Assembly: GCF_016801025.1 (NCBI RefSeq)
Contig: NZ_CP068983.1
Location: forward strand, 3,464,501-3,528,500
Reading direction: 5' to 3'
From: Paradevosia shaoguanensis
Lineage (GTDB): Bacteria > Pseudomonadota > Alphaproteobacteria > Rhizobiales > Devosiaceae
DNA: 64,000 nucleotides
Shown: positions 34,151 through 42,387 of the stretch, piece after piece
Layout: each line of letters starts with the position of its first letter
Numbering within the stretch: the stretch's first letter is position 1
Notes under the pieces: model-generated
What the model was told of the DNA's origin: nothing
Databases searched by the model: none
The model's input: only the letters and a program-made list of their open reading frames with translations
Position numbers and translations under genes: made by a program

Positions 34151-35665
34151 TCAGCGCGTGCCGAGGAAGAGGGCGTAGGCCGGGTTGTTCGTCTCGTCCC
34201 AGTGCGCGTAGCCAAGATCCTGGAGGAAGGCGTCGAACGCCGCGCGCTCGTCGGGCGGCACCTGGATGCCGGCGAGGACGCGGCCGAAGTCGGAGCCATG
34301 GTTCCGGTAGTGGAACAGCGAGATGTTCCAGTCCGAGCGCAGGCCTTCGAGGAAACGGAGCAGGGCGCCGGGGCGCTCGGGGAATTCGAAGCGGTAAAGC
34401 ATTTCCTCGGCGAGGCCGCCGACGCGTCCGCCGACCATGTAGCGGACATGGAGCTTGGCCAGTTCGTTGTCGGTCATGTCGACGACGGCATGGCCGCCGG
34501 CGCGCAGGAGATCGATGATCTCGCGCTTTTCCGCTTCGCCGCGAGTGAGGCGGACGCCCACGAAGATCTGGGCGCTGGCGCCGGGCGCGATGCGGTAGTT
34601 GAACTCGGTGATGGTGCGGCCGCCGAGGAGCCTGATGAAGGCGCGGTAGGCGCCGGGCTGCTCGGGGATGGTGACGCCCAGCAGGGCTTCGGAGTGCTCG
34701 CCGATCTCGGCACGCTCGGCCACGTGGCGCAGCCGGTCGAAATTCATGTTGGCGCCCGAGGCGATGGCCATGACGGCGCCGGGTAGGTCGAGGGTTTCGA
34801 CATGCCGGCGGAGGCCGGCAAGCGACACGGCTCCGGCCGGTTCGGCGATGGAGCGGGTGTGGTCGAAGATGTCCTTGATGGCGGCGCAGATCTCGTCGGT
34901 GCTGACCGTCACGACCTCATCGAGCAGCTCGCGGCAGAGGCGGAAGGTTTCGTCGCCTGCCTGCCGCACGGCGACGCCGTCGGCGAAGATGCCCACTTCA
35001 TTGAGCGGCACGGGGCGGCCTGCGTCGAGGGCGGCCTTCATCGAAGCCGCGTCCTCAGGTTCGACGCCGATGAGGCGGATATCGGGGCGCAGGAAGCGGA
35101 CATAGGCGGCGACGCCTGCCGCAAGGCCGCCGCCTCCGATGGGGAGGTAGATGGCGGCGATGGGGCCGGAATGCTGGCGCAGGAGTTCGATGCCGATCGT
35201 GCCCTGGCCGGCGATGACCTCGGGGTCGTCATAGGGATGGACGAAGACCAGGTTTTCCCTGTCGCACAGCGCCATGGCGTGGAGCCGGGCGTCGTCGAAC
35301 GCGTCGCCATGGATCACCACCTCGCCGCCCAGGCGCTTGACGGCCTCGACCTTGATCGAGGGCGTGGTGGTCGGCATGACGATAACGGCACGCACGCCCA
35401 TGCGACGGGCGGAATAGGCGACGCCCTGTGCGTGGTTGCCGGCCGAGGCGCAGATGACGCCGCGCTGCTTTTCGGCATCGGTCAGGCGCGCGAGCTTGTT
35501 GTAGGCGCCGCGGAGCTTGAAGGAAAAGACCGGCTGCAGGTCCTCGCGCTTGAGCAGAACCTCGCGGCCAAGCCGCTCGGAAAGCGGGCCCATGCGGTCG
35601 AGCGGGGTCTCGATGGCGGCCTCATAGACGGCCGAGTTGAGGATGCGGCGGACATAGTCTTGCAT
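34151..35665 (-). CDS. ilvA: threonine ammonia-lyase, biosynthetic
   Basis: This 504-aa PLP enzyme turns threonine into 2-oxobutanoate, the first committed step to isoleucine. The PLP lysine lies in FSFKLRGAYNKL, with GNHAQGVAYSARRMG and the phosphate loop GGGGLAAG. Two C-terminal ACT-like domains (about 335-410 and 425-500) provide isoleucine/valine feedback control, as in E. coli IlvA. I start at ATG 35665 (MQDYVRRILNS). The palindrome at 35703-35720 lies in its promoter region. Confidence 0.94.
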   Translation of the reverse strand: MQDYVRRILNSAVYEAAIETPLDRMGPLSERLGREVLLKREDLQPVFSFKLRGAYNKLARLTDAEKQRGVICASAGNHAQGVAYSARRMGVRAVIVMPTTTPSIKVEAVKRLGGEVVIHGDAFDDARLHAMALCDRENLVFVHPYDDPEVIAGQGTIGIELLRQHSGPIAAIYLPIGGGGLAAGVAAYVRFLRPDIRLIGVEPEDAASMKAALDAGRPVPLNEVGIFADGVAVRQAGDETFRLCRELLDEVVTVSTDEICAAIKDIFDHTRSIAEPAGAVSLAGLRRHVETLDLPGAVMAIASGANMNFDRLRHVAERAEIGEHSEALLGVTIPEQPGAYRAFIRLLGGRTITEFNYRIAPGASAQIFVGVRLTRGEAEKREIIDLLRAGGHAVVDMTDNELAKLHVRYMVGGRVGGLAEEMLYRFEFPERPGALLRFLEGLRSDWNISLFHYRNHGSDFGRVLAGIQVPPDERAAFDAFLQDLGYAHWDETNNPAYALFLGTR

Positions 35666-35702
35666 GGGCGTATTCCAGGTAACCACCCAAAGCCATGTCC
35701 CC

Positions 35703-35720
35703 TTGACCGCCAGCGGTCAA
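35703..35720. promoter_or_regulatory. perfect palindrome upstream of ilvA
   Basis: TTGACCGCCAGCGGTCAA is an exact inverted repeat with 8-bp arms and a 2-base centre, 37 bases before the ilvA start. It could be an operator overlapping the promoter (TTGACC reads as a -35). The binding protein is unknown. Confidence 0.5.
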
Positions 35721-35770
35721 TACTGATGGCATGGCTGCGGCTTTTCGCCGTCAGGGACCGGAAAGCAAAA

Positions 35771-35800
35771 CGGGCGAGCGCGGAGGACCGCGCACGCCCG
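35771..35800 (-). terminator. terminator of the binding-protein genes
   Basis: CGGGCGAGCGCGG and CCGCGCACGCCCG form a 13-bp stem with one mismatch and the loop AGGA. On the minus strand TTTTGCTTT follows, 20 bases past the stop at 35821. Confidence 0.8.
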
Positions 35801-35820
35801 CTCGCAAGCGTGGCAGAAGC

Positions 35821-36741
35821 CTACTTGGCCAGCGTTACGTCGAAAGCCCTGGCGATGTCATCGAGCAGCAGATTGGCTGCGATGTAGCCGCCGGCGGTAT
35901 TCCAGATGGCATCGTCGACGGCATAGGCCTTGCCGGCCTTGACGACATTGAGGTTCTGCCAGAGCGGCTCGGACAGCCATTCGGAGGCCTGCTTGTCGGC
36001 AGCGCCGTCGCCGGTCTCGTAGACGAAGTAGAACAGGCGATCGCCTTCCATTTCCGGAATGCGTTCCTTGGTCACGTCATCGGCGAATTCGGCCTTGTCC
36101 TGGATGGCGGGACGCTTGAAGCCGATTTCATTGAGGATCAGGCCAGGGAAGGTGTCGTTGTAATAGATGCGGGTGAGGCCGGACATGAAGCGGACGAGCG
36201 AGATCTCCTCGTTCTTCTTGTCGCCGAGCGCATCGCTCAGGGCCTTTTCGCGGGCTGAGAAGGCTTCGAGTGCGGCCTTGCCCTCGGCGCCCTTGCCGGC
36301 GGCGGCGGTGTAGAGCTCCATGTTGATCTTCCAGTCGCCGCGCAGGCGTTCGGCCATCACGGTCGGGGCGATGGCGGAGAGCTGGTCGTAGATCTTTTCC
36401 TGGCGGGTCTTGTTGCCGATGATGAGATCGGGCTCGAGCGCGGCGATGGCTTCGAGGTTGACGGCGGATTCTTCGCCGACCGGGGTCACGTCCTTCATCG
36501 CTTCGGCGATGTGCTTGTACCACGGGTCGCCGAGCCAGGAGCGGACGGCACCGACCGGGGTGATGCCGACGGCGAGCAGTGCCTCGGTGCCTTCATTGGT
36601 CAGCACGACGACGCGCTGCGGATTGTCGGGAACGTCGGTGACGCCCATGGCGTGCTTGATTTCGACGGCGGCGGCGCCACCCAGGGTGGCAAGGCTTACG
36701 CCCAGGACCGCGGTGGCGGCGAGGAAGGTTCTGCGAAGCAT
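35821..36741 (-). CDS. iron-siderophore ABC transporter substrate-binding protein (second of two)
   Basis: This 306-aa periplasmic protein has a signal peptide (FLAATAVLGVSLATLGGAAA) and the FepB/FatB-type fold: QRVVVLTNEGTEALLAVGIT, LEAIAALEPDLIIGNKTRQE, ERIPEMEGDRLFYFV. It is a close paralogue of the gene just upstream (36781-37695), sharing long stretches such as RQEKIYDQLSAIAPTV. The two genes lie 39 bases apart, in one transcript ending at 35771-35800. Ligand differences between them are likely but not visible. Confidence 0.9.
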   Translation of the reverse strand: MLRRTFLAATAVLGVSLATLGGAAAVEIKHAMGVTDVPDNPQRVVVLTNEGTEALLAVGITPVGAVRSWLGDPWYKHIAEAMKDVTPVGEESAVNLEAIAALEPDLIIGNKTRQEKIYDQLSAIAPTVMAERLRGDWKINMELYTAAAGKGAEGKAALEAFSAREKALSDALGDKKNEEISLVRFMSGLTRIYYNDTFPGLILNEIGFKRPAIQDKAEFADDVTKERIPEMEGDRLFYFVYETGDGAADKQASEWLSEPLWQNLNVVKAGKAYAVDDAIWNTAGGYIAANLLLDDIARAFDVTLAK

Positions 36742-36780
36742 CGGTTTATCCGTTCACGTTGCGATGTTGCGGGCTCGGAG

Positions 36781-37695
36781 TCAGAGCTTGACCCCGTAGT
36801 TCTCGGCGAGCTGATCGAGCATGATCTCGGCGCAGTAGATGCCGCCGCCGGTATTCCAGAAGAGTTCGGAGACGCGGAAGGCCTTGCCTGCCTTGACAGC
36901 ATCGAGGCTCAGCCAGAGCGGGTCCTCGATCCATTCGGAGAGGTTGACCCGGGCTTCGTCGTTGTCGTCGTCCGCGGAGAAATAATAGATGCGGTCACCG
37001 GCCATCTCGGGGATGCGTTCCTTGGTGACCTGGTCGGCGAATTCCATCTTGTCCTGCGCCGGTGGGCGTTTGAAGCCGATCTGGTCGAGGATCACGCCGG
37101 CAAAGGTGTTGCGGTAGTAGATGCGGGTGCGACCGGGCGAGAAGCGGATGAGCGAGATCCGGTCGTTGACCTGGTCGCCAAGGGCGTCGCGGAGCCGGTT
37201 GGTCTTGTCGGCGAAGGCGGCGAGGTCGGCCTTGCCCTTGTCGGAGAGGCCGAGGGTATCGGCGTAGAACTGGTAATTGTCCTGCCATTCCCCGCCGATG
37301 GTTTCGGTGAAGACGGTGGGGGCGATGGCCGAGAGCTGATCGTAGATCTTCTCCTGGCGGACCTTGGTGCCGAGGATCAGGTCGGGTTCGAGCGCTGCAA
37401 TAAGTTCGAGGTTGATCGCCGATTCCGTGCCGAGCGCCGTGGTTTCGGTCAGTTGCGCCTTGAGATGATCGTACCAGGGATTGCCGTCCCAGGATTGCGC
37501 GGCGCCAACAGGCACAACCCCCAGGTGCAGCAGGGCCTCGGTGCCTTCGTTGGTGAGGATGACCACGCGTTCGGGAGCGTCCGGCACCTCGGTAACGCCC
37601 ATGGCATGGGTGACTTCGCGCGCTTCGGCCAGGTTTCCGGCCGCTGCGAAGAGCGTCAGTGCCAGGACCACGCGGGCAAAACTTTTGCCGATCAT
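36781..37695 (-). CDS. iron-siderophore ABC transporter substrate-binding protein (first of two)
   Basis: This 304-aa periplasmic binding protein has a signal peptide (ARVVLALTLFAAAGNLAEAR) and the same layout as its paralogue: ERVVILTNEGTEALLHLGVV, LELIAALEPDLILGTKVRQE, RIPEMAGDRIYYFSADDDND. I choose ATG 37695, with GGAG just upstream, over a GTG at 37701. It is the promoter-proximal gene facing the divergent permease genes across the IRO-like boxes. Confidence 0.9.
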   Translation of the reverse strand: MIGKSFARVVLALTLFAAAGNLAEAREVTHAMGVTEVPDAPERVVILTNEGTEALLHLGVVPVGAAQSWDGNPWYDHLKAQLTETTALGTESAINLELIAALEPDLILGTKVRQEKIYDQLSAIAPTVFTETIGGEWQDNYQFYADTLGLSDKGKADLAAFADKTNRLRDALGDQVNDRISLIRFSPGRTRIYYRNTFAGVILDQIGFKRPPAQDKMEFADQVTKERIPEMAGDRIYYFSADDDNDEARVNLSEWIEDPLWLSLDAVKAGKAFRVSELFWNTGGGIYCAEIMLDQLAENYGVKL

Positions 37696-37709
37696 CTGCA
37701 CTCCAAACT

Positions 37710-37773
37710 TGACATCGAGGGTCAGAAAATGATTGTGGCAAAAAGTCAGATGTTTACTTGACTGTCAATATCA
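37710..37773. promoter_or_regulatory. two IRO-box-like sites (TGA-N9-TCA) in the divergent iron-uptake promoter
   Basis: TGACATCGAGGGTCA (37710-37724) and TGACTGTCAATATCA (37759-37773) both match TGA-N9-TCA exactly. This is the core of the IRO motif bound by the iron regulator RirA in Rhizobiales. One lies next to each of the divergent transcription units. The match is seen; the regulator is inferred. Confidence 0.55.
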
Positions 37774-38809
37774 ACAAAGAGCTTCCGCGCTGTCTGCCAT
37801 CGCCTCAATCGCAGCCCCCCGTGCCACGAGGCGGCTACCCTATCCGCTGCTCTATTCCGGGCTTTGCGTGCTGCTGGTCGTGGCCGCCTATGCGAGCCTG
37901 ACTCTGGGCTACAAGCTCTATTCGCCGGCCGATATCTGGGGCCTGCTGACCGGGGCCACCGGCGAGGCGCAGATCGTGCTGATGCAGTATCGCGTGCCGC
38001 GCGTGGTAATCGCCCCGATCGTGGGCGCGGCGCTGGGGATTGCCGGCGTCGTGGTACAGACGCTTTCGCGCAATCGCATCGCTTCGCCTGACACGCTGGG
38101 GCTCAATGCCGGGGCGTCGTTTGCCGTGGTGGTGGCGAGCGCCGGGTTTGGCGTCTCGTCGATGCTCGGGCTTTCGGCCGCGGCGGCGACCGGGGCGCTG
38201 CTGACGGCGTTACTGGTTTTCGCCATTGCGGCGGGGGCGGGCGGGTTGTCACCGATCCGGATCGTGCTGATCGGCGTCACCATTGCCGGGCTGTTTTCGG
38301 CGCTGGTCGAGGTGGTGCTGACGGTGCGCGAAACGATGCTCGACCAGTTGCTGTTCTGGCTGGCTGGCGCCGTGGTCGACCGGCCGCTGACGCTGGTGGC
38401 GACGGGCGGGCCGATCGTGGCTATCGGCGCGCTGCTCGCGGTGCTGCTGGCGCCATCGCTCGATATTCTCCAGACGGACGAGCAGACGGCGCGCGGGCTT
38501 GGCGTGCCGGTGGCGCTGGTTCGGGTCGGGTGCTTTGCGGCCATCGCGCTACTGACCGGTGCCTCGGTGGCGATGGCGGGGCCGGTGGGGTTCGTGGGTC
38601 TGGTCGTGCCGCATGCGGCACGGTCTATGGTGGGGCTCAAGCATATGCATCAATTGCTGGCGGCGGCCCTCTTCGGGGCGCTCTACCTGACGGTGGCGGA
38701 TGTCGTGGCGCGGTTCGTGATCTATCCGCTGGAGGCGCCGGTGGGGGCGATCACGGCGGTGGTCGGCGGTTGCGTGCTGGTGGTGCTGCTGCGGAGGCGC
38801 GCGGCATGA
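37733..38809 (+). CDS. FecCD family iron-siderophore ABC transporter permease (first)
   Basis: The protein has about nine to ten helices and the family segments QYRVPRVVIAPIVGAALGIA, SRNRIASPDTLGLNAGASFA, FVGLVVPHAARSMVG. The frame opens at GTG 37733 (358 aa), but the first 19 residues look unlike coding sequence and overlap the second IRO-like box. A CTG at 37790 behind AAAGAG, or another rare start nearby, may be the true start (339 aa), which is the usual family length. The next permease overlaps its stop by four bases. Confidence 0.87.
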   Translation: MWQKVRCLLDCQYQQRASALSAIASIAAPRATRRLPYPLLYSGLCVLLVVAAYASLTLGYKLYSPADIWGLLTGATGEAQIVLMQYRVPRVVIAPIVGAALGIAGVVVQTLSRNRIASPDTLGLNAGASFAVVVASAGFGVSSMLGLSAAAATGALLTALLVFAIAAGAGGLSPIRIVLIGVTIAGLFSALVEVVLTVRETMLDQLLFWLAGAVVDRPLTLVATGGPIVAIGALLAVLLAPSLDILQTDEQTARGLGVPVALVRVGCFAAIALLTGASVAMAGPVGFVGLVVPHAARSMVGLKHMHQLLAAALFGALYLTVADVVARFVIYPLEAPVGAITAVVGGCVLVVLLRRRAA

Positions 38810-39837
38810 GCCAGGCTATTCTTGCCGCCAATCGGCGGGCCTATTTTTTCGTCGGGCTGTTCCTGGTGCTGGCGTTGCTCATGGCGCTGGCCGGGGTGGC
38901 CTTCGGCAGTTCGTGGGTCAGCTTCGACCGTATCCTCGGGGTGATCTTCGGGGGCGGGGCCAAGACCGAGCGGCTGATCGTGCTGCAATTGCGGCTGCCG
39001 CGCGTGGTGATTGCGATCCTTGCTGGCGGGGCGATGGCCGTAGCCGGCTACCTGCTGCAGAAGGTGACGCGCAACAACCTGGCTTCGCCGGGCGTGCTCG
39101 GCGTGATCGATGGGTCGGCGCTGGGCGTCGTCATCTTTCTGGCGCTGCTGTCGGACGAGAGCAATTCGCTGGTGACCTCGATCGCATGGCAGCCGGTGGC
39201 GGCGCTGCTCGGGGCGCTGGCGGCGATCTCGGCGGTGTTCATCCTCTCGGGGCGGCAGGCGTCGTCGGCGATCCGACTGCTGCTCTTCGGCATTGCCATT
39301 GCGGCGGTGGCCAAGGCCGGCGTCATGATCCTGATGCTGGTCGGGCCAATCTACCGGACGACGCAGGCGGCGCGCTGGATTGCGGGGGCGGTCAACGAGA
39401 TCAACTGGGGCGAGATCCAGGTTACGGCGCTCGGCCTGCTGCCGGTGCTGATCGTGACGCTGCTGGTTGCGCGCAAGCTTCCGCCCACCGACCTCGACGA
39501 GGTTTCGGCGCGCAGCCTCGGGCTCAACCTGCCGGTCTTCCGGGTCGCCATCTTTGCGCTGGCAGCGTTGCTGACGGCGCTGGCGGTGGCGTTCGTGGGT
39601 GGCGTCGGGTTCATCGGGCTTATGGCGCCGCATATGGCGCGGCTGATCGTCGGGCGGCCGGTCATTCCGGGGCTGATCGTGAGCTTCCTGCTTGGAGCGA
39701 TCATGCTGGTGGGCGCCGATTTCATCGTGCGCGTCCTCTTCGCGCCGACCGAGGTGCCGGCCGGCACGGTGACGGCGGTGATCGGGACGCCCTATTTCCT
39801 CTACCTTCTCATGCGCAAGGACCGGACCAATGGTTGA
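38806..39837 (+). CDS. FecCD family iron-siderophore ABC transporter permease (second)
   Basis: This 343-aa inner-membrane protein pairs with the preceding permease. Family segments are LQLRLPRVVIAILAGGAMAV, TRNNLASPGVLGVIDGSALG, VGGVGFIGLMAPHMARLIVG. The ATGA overlap at 38806 fixes the start. An in-frame extension back to 38530 lies inside the previous gene. The ATPase gene overlaps its end by eight bases. Confidence 0.92.
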   Translation: MSQAILAANRRAYFFVGLFLVLALLMALAGVAFGSSWVSFDRILGVIFGGGAKTERLIVLQLRLPRVVIAILAGGAMAVAGYLLQKVTRNNLASPGVLGVIDGSALGVVIFLALLSDESNSLVTSIAWQPVAALLGALAAISAVFILSGRQASSAIRLLLFGIAIAAVAKAGVMILMLVGPIYRTTQAARWIAGAVNEINWGEIQVTALGLLPVLIVTLLVARKLPPTDLDEVSARSLGLNLPVFRVAIFALAALLTALAVAFVGGVGFIGLMAPHMARLIVGRPVIPGLIVSFLLGAIMLVGADFIVRVLFAPTEVPAGTVTAVIGTPYFLYLLMRKDRTNG

Positions 39838-40639
39838 TCGCGTTTCGGTCGATAACCTCACGGTCGCCTACGGCTCGCATTCGGCTGTGAACGGCGTCAC
39901 CCTCAGCGTGCCCAAGGGCAAGGTCACGGTGCTGGCCGGGCCCAATGGTTGCGGAAAGTCGACGCTGCTGCGCGCCGTGCGACGGCTGCATGCGGCGCAA
40001 TCCGGCAAGGTGCTGCTGGGCGACGTGGATATTTCCCGGCTCAAGGAAAAGGAACTGGCGCGCGAGATCGGGCTCCTGGCGCAGAGTCCCTCGGCGCCGG
40101 AAGACATGCGGGTCGAGGAACTGGTGCGGCTGGGGCGCTATCCGCATCAATCGATGATGCAGCCGTGGAGCCCGGAAGACGGCGACGCGGTGGAGAACGC
40201 GATGTTCGGCACGGGCGTCGCGCAGTTGCGCGACCGGCGGCTGGGTTCGCTTTCGGGCGGGCAGTTGCAGCGCGTGTGGATCGCGATGGTGCTGGCGCAG
40301 GAGACGGACGTGATCTGCCTCGACGAGCCGGTGAACCATCTCGACATGGCCCACCAGATCGACTGCCTCGACCTCGTCAGCCGCCTCAACCGCGAGCGGG
40401 GGCGGACGGTGGTGCTGGTGTTGCACGACCTCAACCTGGCGGCGCGCTATGCGGACCGGCTGGTTTTCCTCAAGGAAGGCAAGGTGGTGAGGGCGGGCGA
40501 CCCGGCGGAGCTGATGGAAGAGAAACTCATCGGCGAAGTGTTCGGCATCCAGTGCCGCGTGATCGAGGACCCGGTGCATAACCGGCCGATGTGCATTCCG
40601 ATGCGCAATACCTCGCCGCGCTTTGCCGTGGAGGCCTGA
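39830..40639 (+). CDS. iron-siderophore ABC transporter ATP-binding protein
   Basis: This 269-aa FepC-type ATPase has Walker A GPNGCGKST, signature LSGGQLQRVWIAM, Walker B VICLDEPVNHLD and LVLHDLNLAARYAD with the switch His. The C-terminus (IQCRVIEDPVHNRPMCIPM) is typical of siderophore importers. It overlaps the second permease gene, and the Suc_Fer-like gene starts seven bases after its stop. Confidence 0.94.
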   Translation: MVDRVSVDNLTVAYGSHSAVNGVTLSVPKGKVTVLAGPNGCGKSTLLRAVRRLHAAQSGKVLLGDVDISRLKEKELAREIGLLAQSPSAPEDMRVEELVRLGRYPHQSMMQPWSPEDGDAVENAMFGTGVAQLRDRRLGSLSGGQLQRVWIAMVLAQETDVICLDEPVNHLDMAHQIDCLDLVSRLNRERGRTVVLVLHDLNLAARYADRLVFLKEGKVVRAGDPAELMEEKLIGEVFGIQCRVIEDPVHNRPMCIPMRNTSPRFAVEA

Positions 40640-40646
40640 GGCGACG

Positions 40647-41540
40647 ATGGCGGCGCGGACGTTCTGCACGGACCTGGCGCTCGAGCGGGGCGAACCGCAT
40701 GAGGGAACCGCGCTCGACCTGCGCCGCGTGCTGCTGCTGGCGGTGCCGCATGGGCAATGGCGGCTGCGGCGCACGGCGGTGGGGCTGTCTCCGCTGCTGG
40801 AGGAAGCGCAGGCCTATGCCTATTCCAAGAGCGCCTATGCGCTCTTCATGGACAAGGTCGAGGGTCGGGGCGACGTACCGCAATTGATGGCCTTCCCGGA
40901 GAACCAGGTGCTCGACGGGGTGGACGAGGAAACCATCGCTGCGGCCATGCGGCGTTGGGCGGATGGCGGCGAGATAGGCGGCAGGGTCGAGGAGCGGACG
41001 ACGATCCTCGTCTGCACCGACAGCCGGCGCGATGCCTGTTGCGCGCGTTATGGCTACGCGACCTACAAGGCGCTGGTGGCGCAGGCCGACCCGGACAAGT
41101 TCAACATCCTGCAGTGCAACCACCTTGGTGGATGCCGGTTCGCCACCTCGCTCTGCGTGCAGCCGAATGCGGCGCGCTATGGGCGGCTGCGGCCCGAGCA
41201 GGTGCCGGAATTCCTGGAGGCGATCGGGCGGGGCGAGACCTACCTGCCGCTCTCGATGGGACGGATCGGGCTCGAGGAGCCGCAGCAGGTGGCTGAGCTG
41301 GCGGCACGGCGCTTTGCGGTGACGGCCGGAGGGAATGACGGAGCGACAGCGCTGTCGCTGCAGACGGCGAGCGCGGACGAGATGGTGTTCCTGGCCGAGG
41401 TCGATGGGATCGCAGTGGATGTGACCGTGGCGCGGCGGAGCTTCGAGCGGCACGGGAACTGCGAAGCGGTGGGGAACGAGCCGGCCAATATCGTCTCCCG
41501 CTGGGTCGAACAATCGGTCAGCCGGCACGTGGCGGGCTGA
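40647..41540 (+). CDS. sucrase/ferredoxin-like (Suc_Fer-like) protein
   Basis: This 297-aa soluble protein has a C-terminal thioredoxin-like ferredoxin module: LVCTDSRRDACCARYGYATY and CNHLGGCRFATSLCVQPN hold the cysteines and the HLGGxRF phrase typical of the Suc_Fer family. The family is expected to bind a [2Fe-2S] cluster. The name comes from an old sucrose-related annotation and says little. Its place as last gene of the siderophore importer suggests a cytoplasmic ferric-siderophore reductase. I start at ATG 40647. Confidence 0.82.
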   Translation: MAARTFCTDLALERGEPHEGTALDLRRVLLLAVPHGQWRLRRTAVGLSPLLEEAQAYAYSKSAYALFMDKVEGRGDVPQLMAFPENQVLDGVDEETIAAAMRRWADGGEIGGRVEERTTILVCTDSRRDACCARYGYATYKALVAQADPDKFNILQCNHLGGCRFATSLCVQPNAARYGRLRPEQVPEFLEAIGRGETYLPLSMGRIGLEEPQQVAELAARRFAVTAGGNDGATALSLQTASADEMVFLAEVDGIAVDVTVARRSFERHGNCEAVGNEPANIVSRWVEQSVSRHVAG

Positions 41541-41602
41541 CGGATATTGCCAGCATCGCAAGGGCGTGGCACTTCTTCGCCGCCCTCCGACGGTGACCCT
41601 CC

Positions 41603-42235
41603 ATGCCTGAACTGCCCAACCTGCTTGCCTTCGCCCTCGTTTCGCTGGGGCTCGTGCTGACGCCCGGGCCGAACATGGTCTATGTCGTCTCGCGCTCGAT
41701 CTCGCAGGGGCGGATGGCGGGGCTGATCTCATTGGGCGGGGTGGCGCTGGGGTTCGTGTTCTACATGCTGTGCGCGGCGTTCGGCATCACGGCCATCATC
41801 ATGGCGGTGCCCTTCGCCTATGATGCGCTGCGGTTCGGGGGAGCGGTCTATCTGCTCTATCTGGCCTGGCAGGCGCTCAAGCCCGGCGGGCACTCGCCGT
41901 TCCAGGTTCGGGAACTCCCCAAGGACAGCCCGCGCAAGCTTTTCCTGATGGGGTTCCTGACGAACCTGCTCAATCCCAAGATCGCGATGATGTACCTGTC
42001 GCTGCTGCCGCAGTTCATCAGCGCCGAGAAGGGGCAGGTGCTCATGCAATCGCTGGTGCTGGGCTTCACACAGACGGTGATCAGCGTGAGCGTCAACGCC
42101 ATGATCGCGCTGGGGGCGGGGAGCATCGCGGTCTTCCTGACGCGGCGTCCGTTCTGGATGGCGGCGCAGCGCTGGTTCATGGGAACGGTGCTGGCCGGGC
42201 TGGCCGTTCGGCTCGCCACGGAGGCGCAGCGTTAG
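41603..42235 (+). CDS. LysE family amino-acid exporter
   Basis: This 210-aa protein has six helices and the RhtB/LysE signature LVLTPGPNMVYVVSRSISQG with GRMAGLISLGGVALGFVFYM, then GFLTNLLNPKIAMMYLSLLP. It probably exports an amino acid or homoserine lactone; the substrate is not readable. It lies 62 bases after the iron operon and may or may not be part of it. Confidence 0.9.
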   Translation: MPELPNLLAFALVSLGLVLTPGPNMVYVVSRSISQGRMAGLISLGGVALGFVFYMLCAAFGITAIIMAVPFAYDALRFGGAVYLLYLAWQALKPGGHSPFQVRELPKDSPRKLFLMGFLTNLLNPKIAMMYLSLLPQFISAEKGQVLMQSLVLGFTQTVISVSVNAMIALGAGSIAVFLTRRPFWMAAQRWFMGTVLAGLAVRLATEAQR

Positions 42236-42311
42236 GGGTGTGTAAATCGCGATGGGACCGCCAAACCCCTTGCGCGAGTCCGGCTTTCCCAGTAGAGGGT
42301 TCGTCGCCTGA

Positions 42312-42387
42312 AGGGGTATAGCTCAGTTGGTAGAGCATCGGTCTCCAAAACCGAGGGTCGTGGGTTCGAGTCCCTCTGCCCCTGCCA
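42312..42387 (+). tRNA. tRNA-Trp (CCA)
   Basis: A 76-base cloverleaf with encoded CCA. The acceptor AGGGGTA pairs with TGCCCCT (one G-T pair), anticodon loop CTCCAAA gives CCA (Trp), T-loop TTCGAGT. In many alphaproteobacteria this gene lies directly before secE; here secE is 3.4 kb away. Confidence 0.97.
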
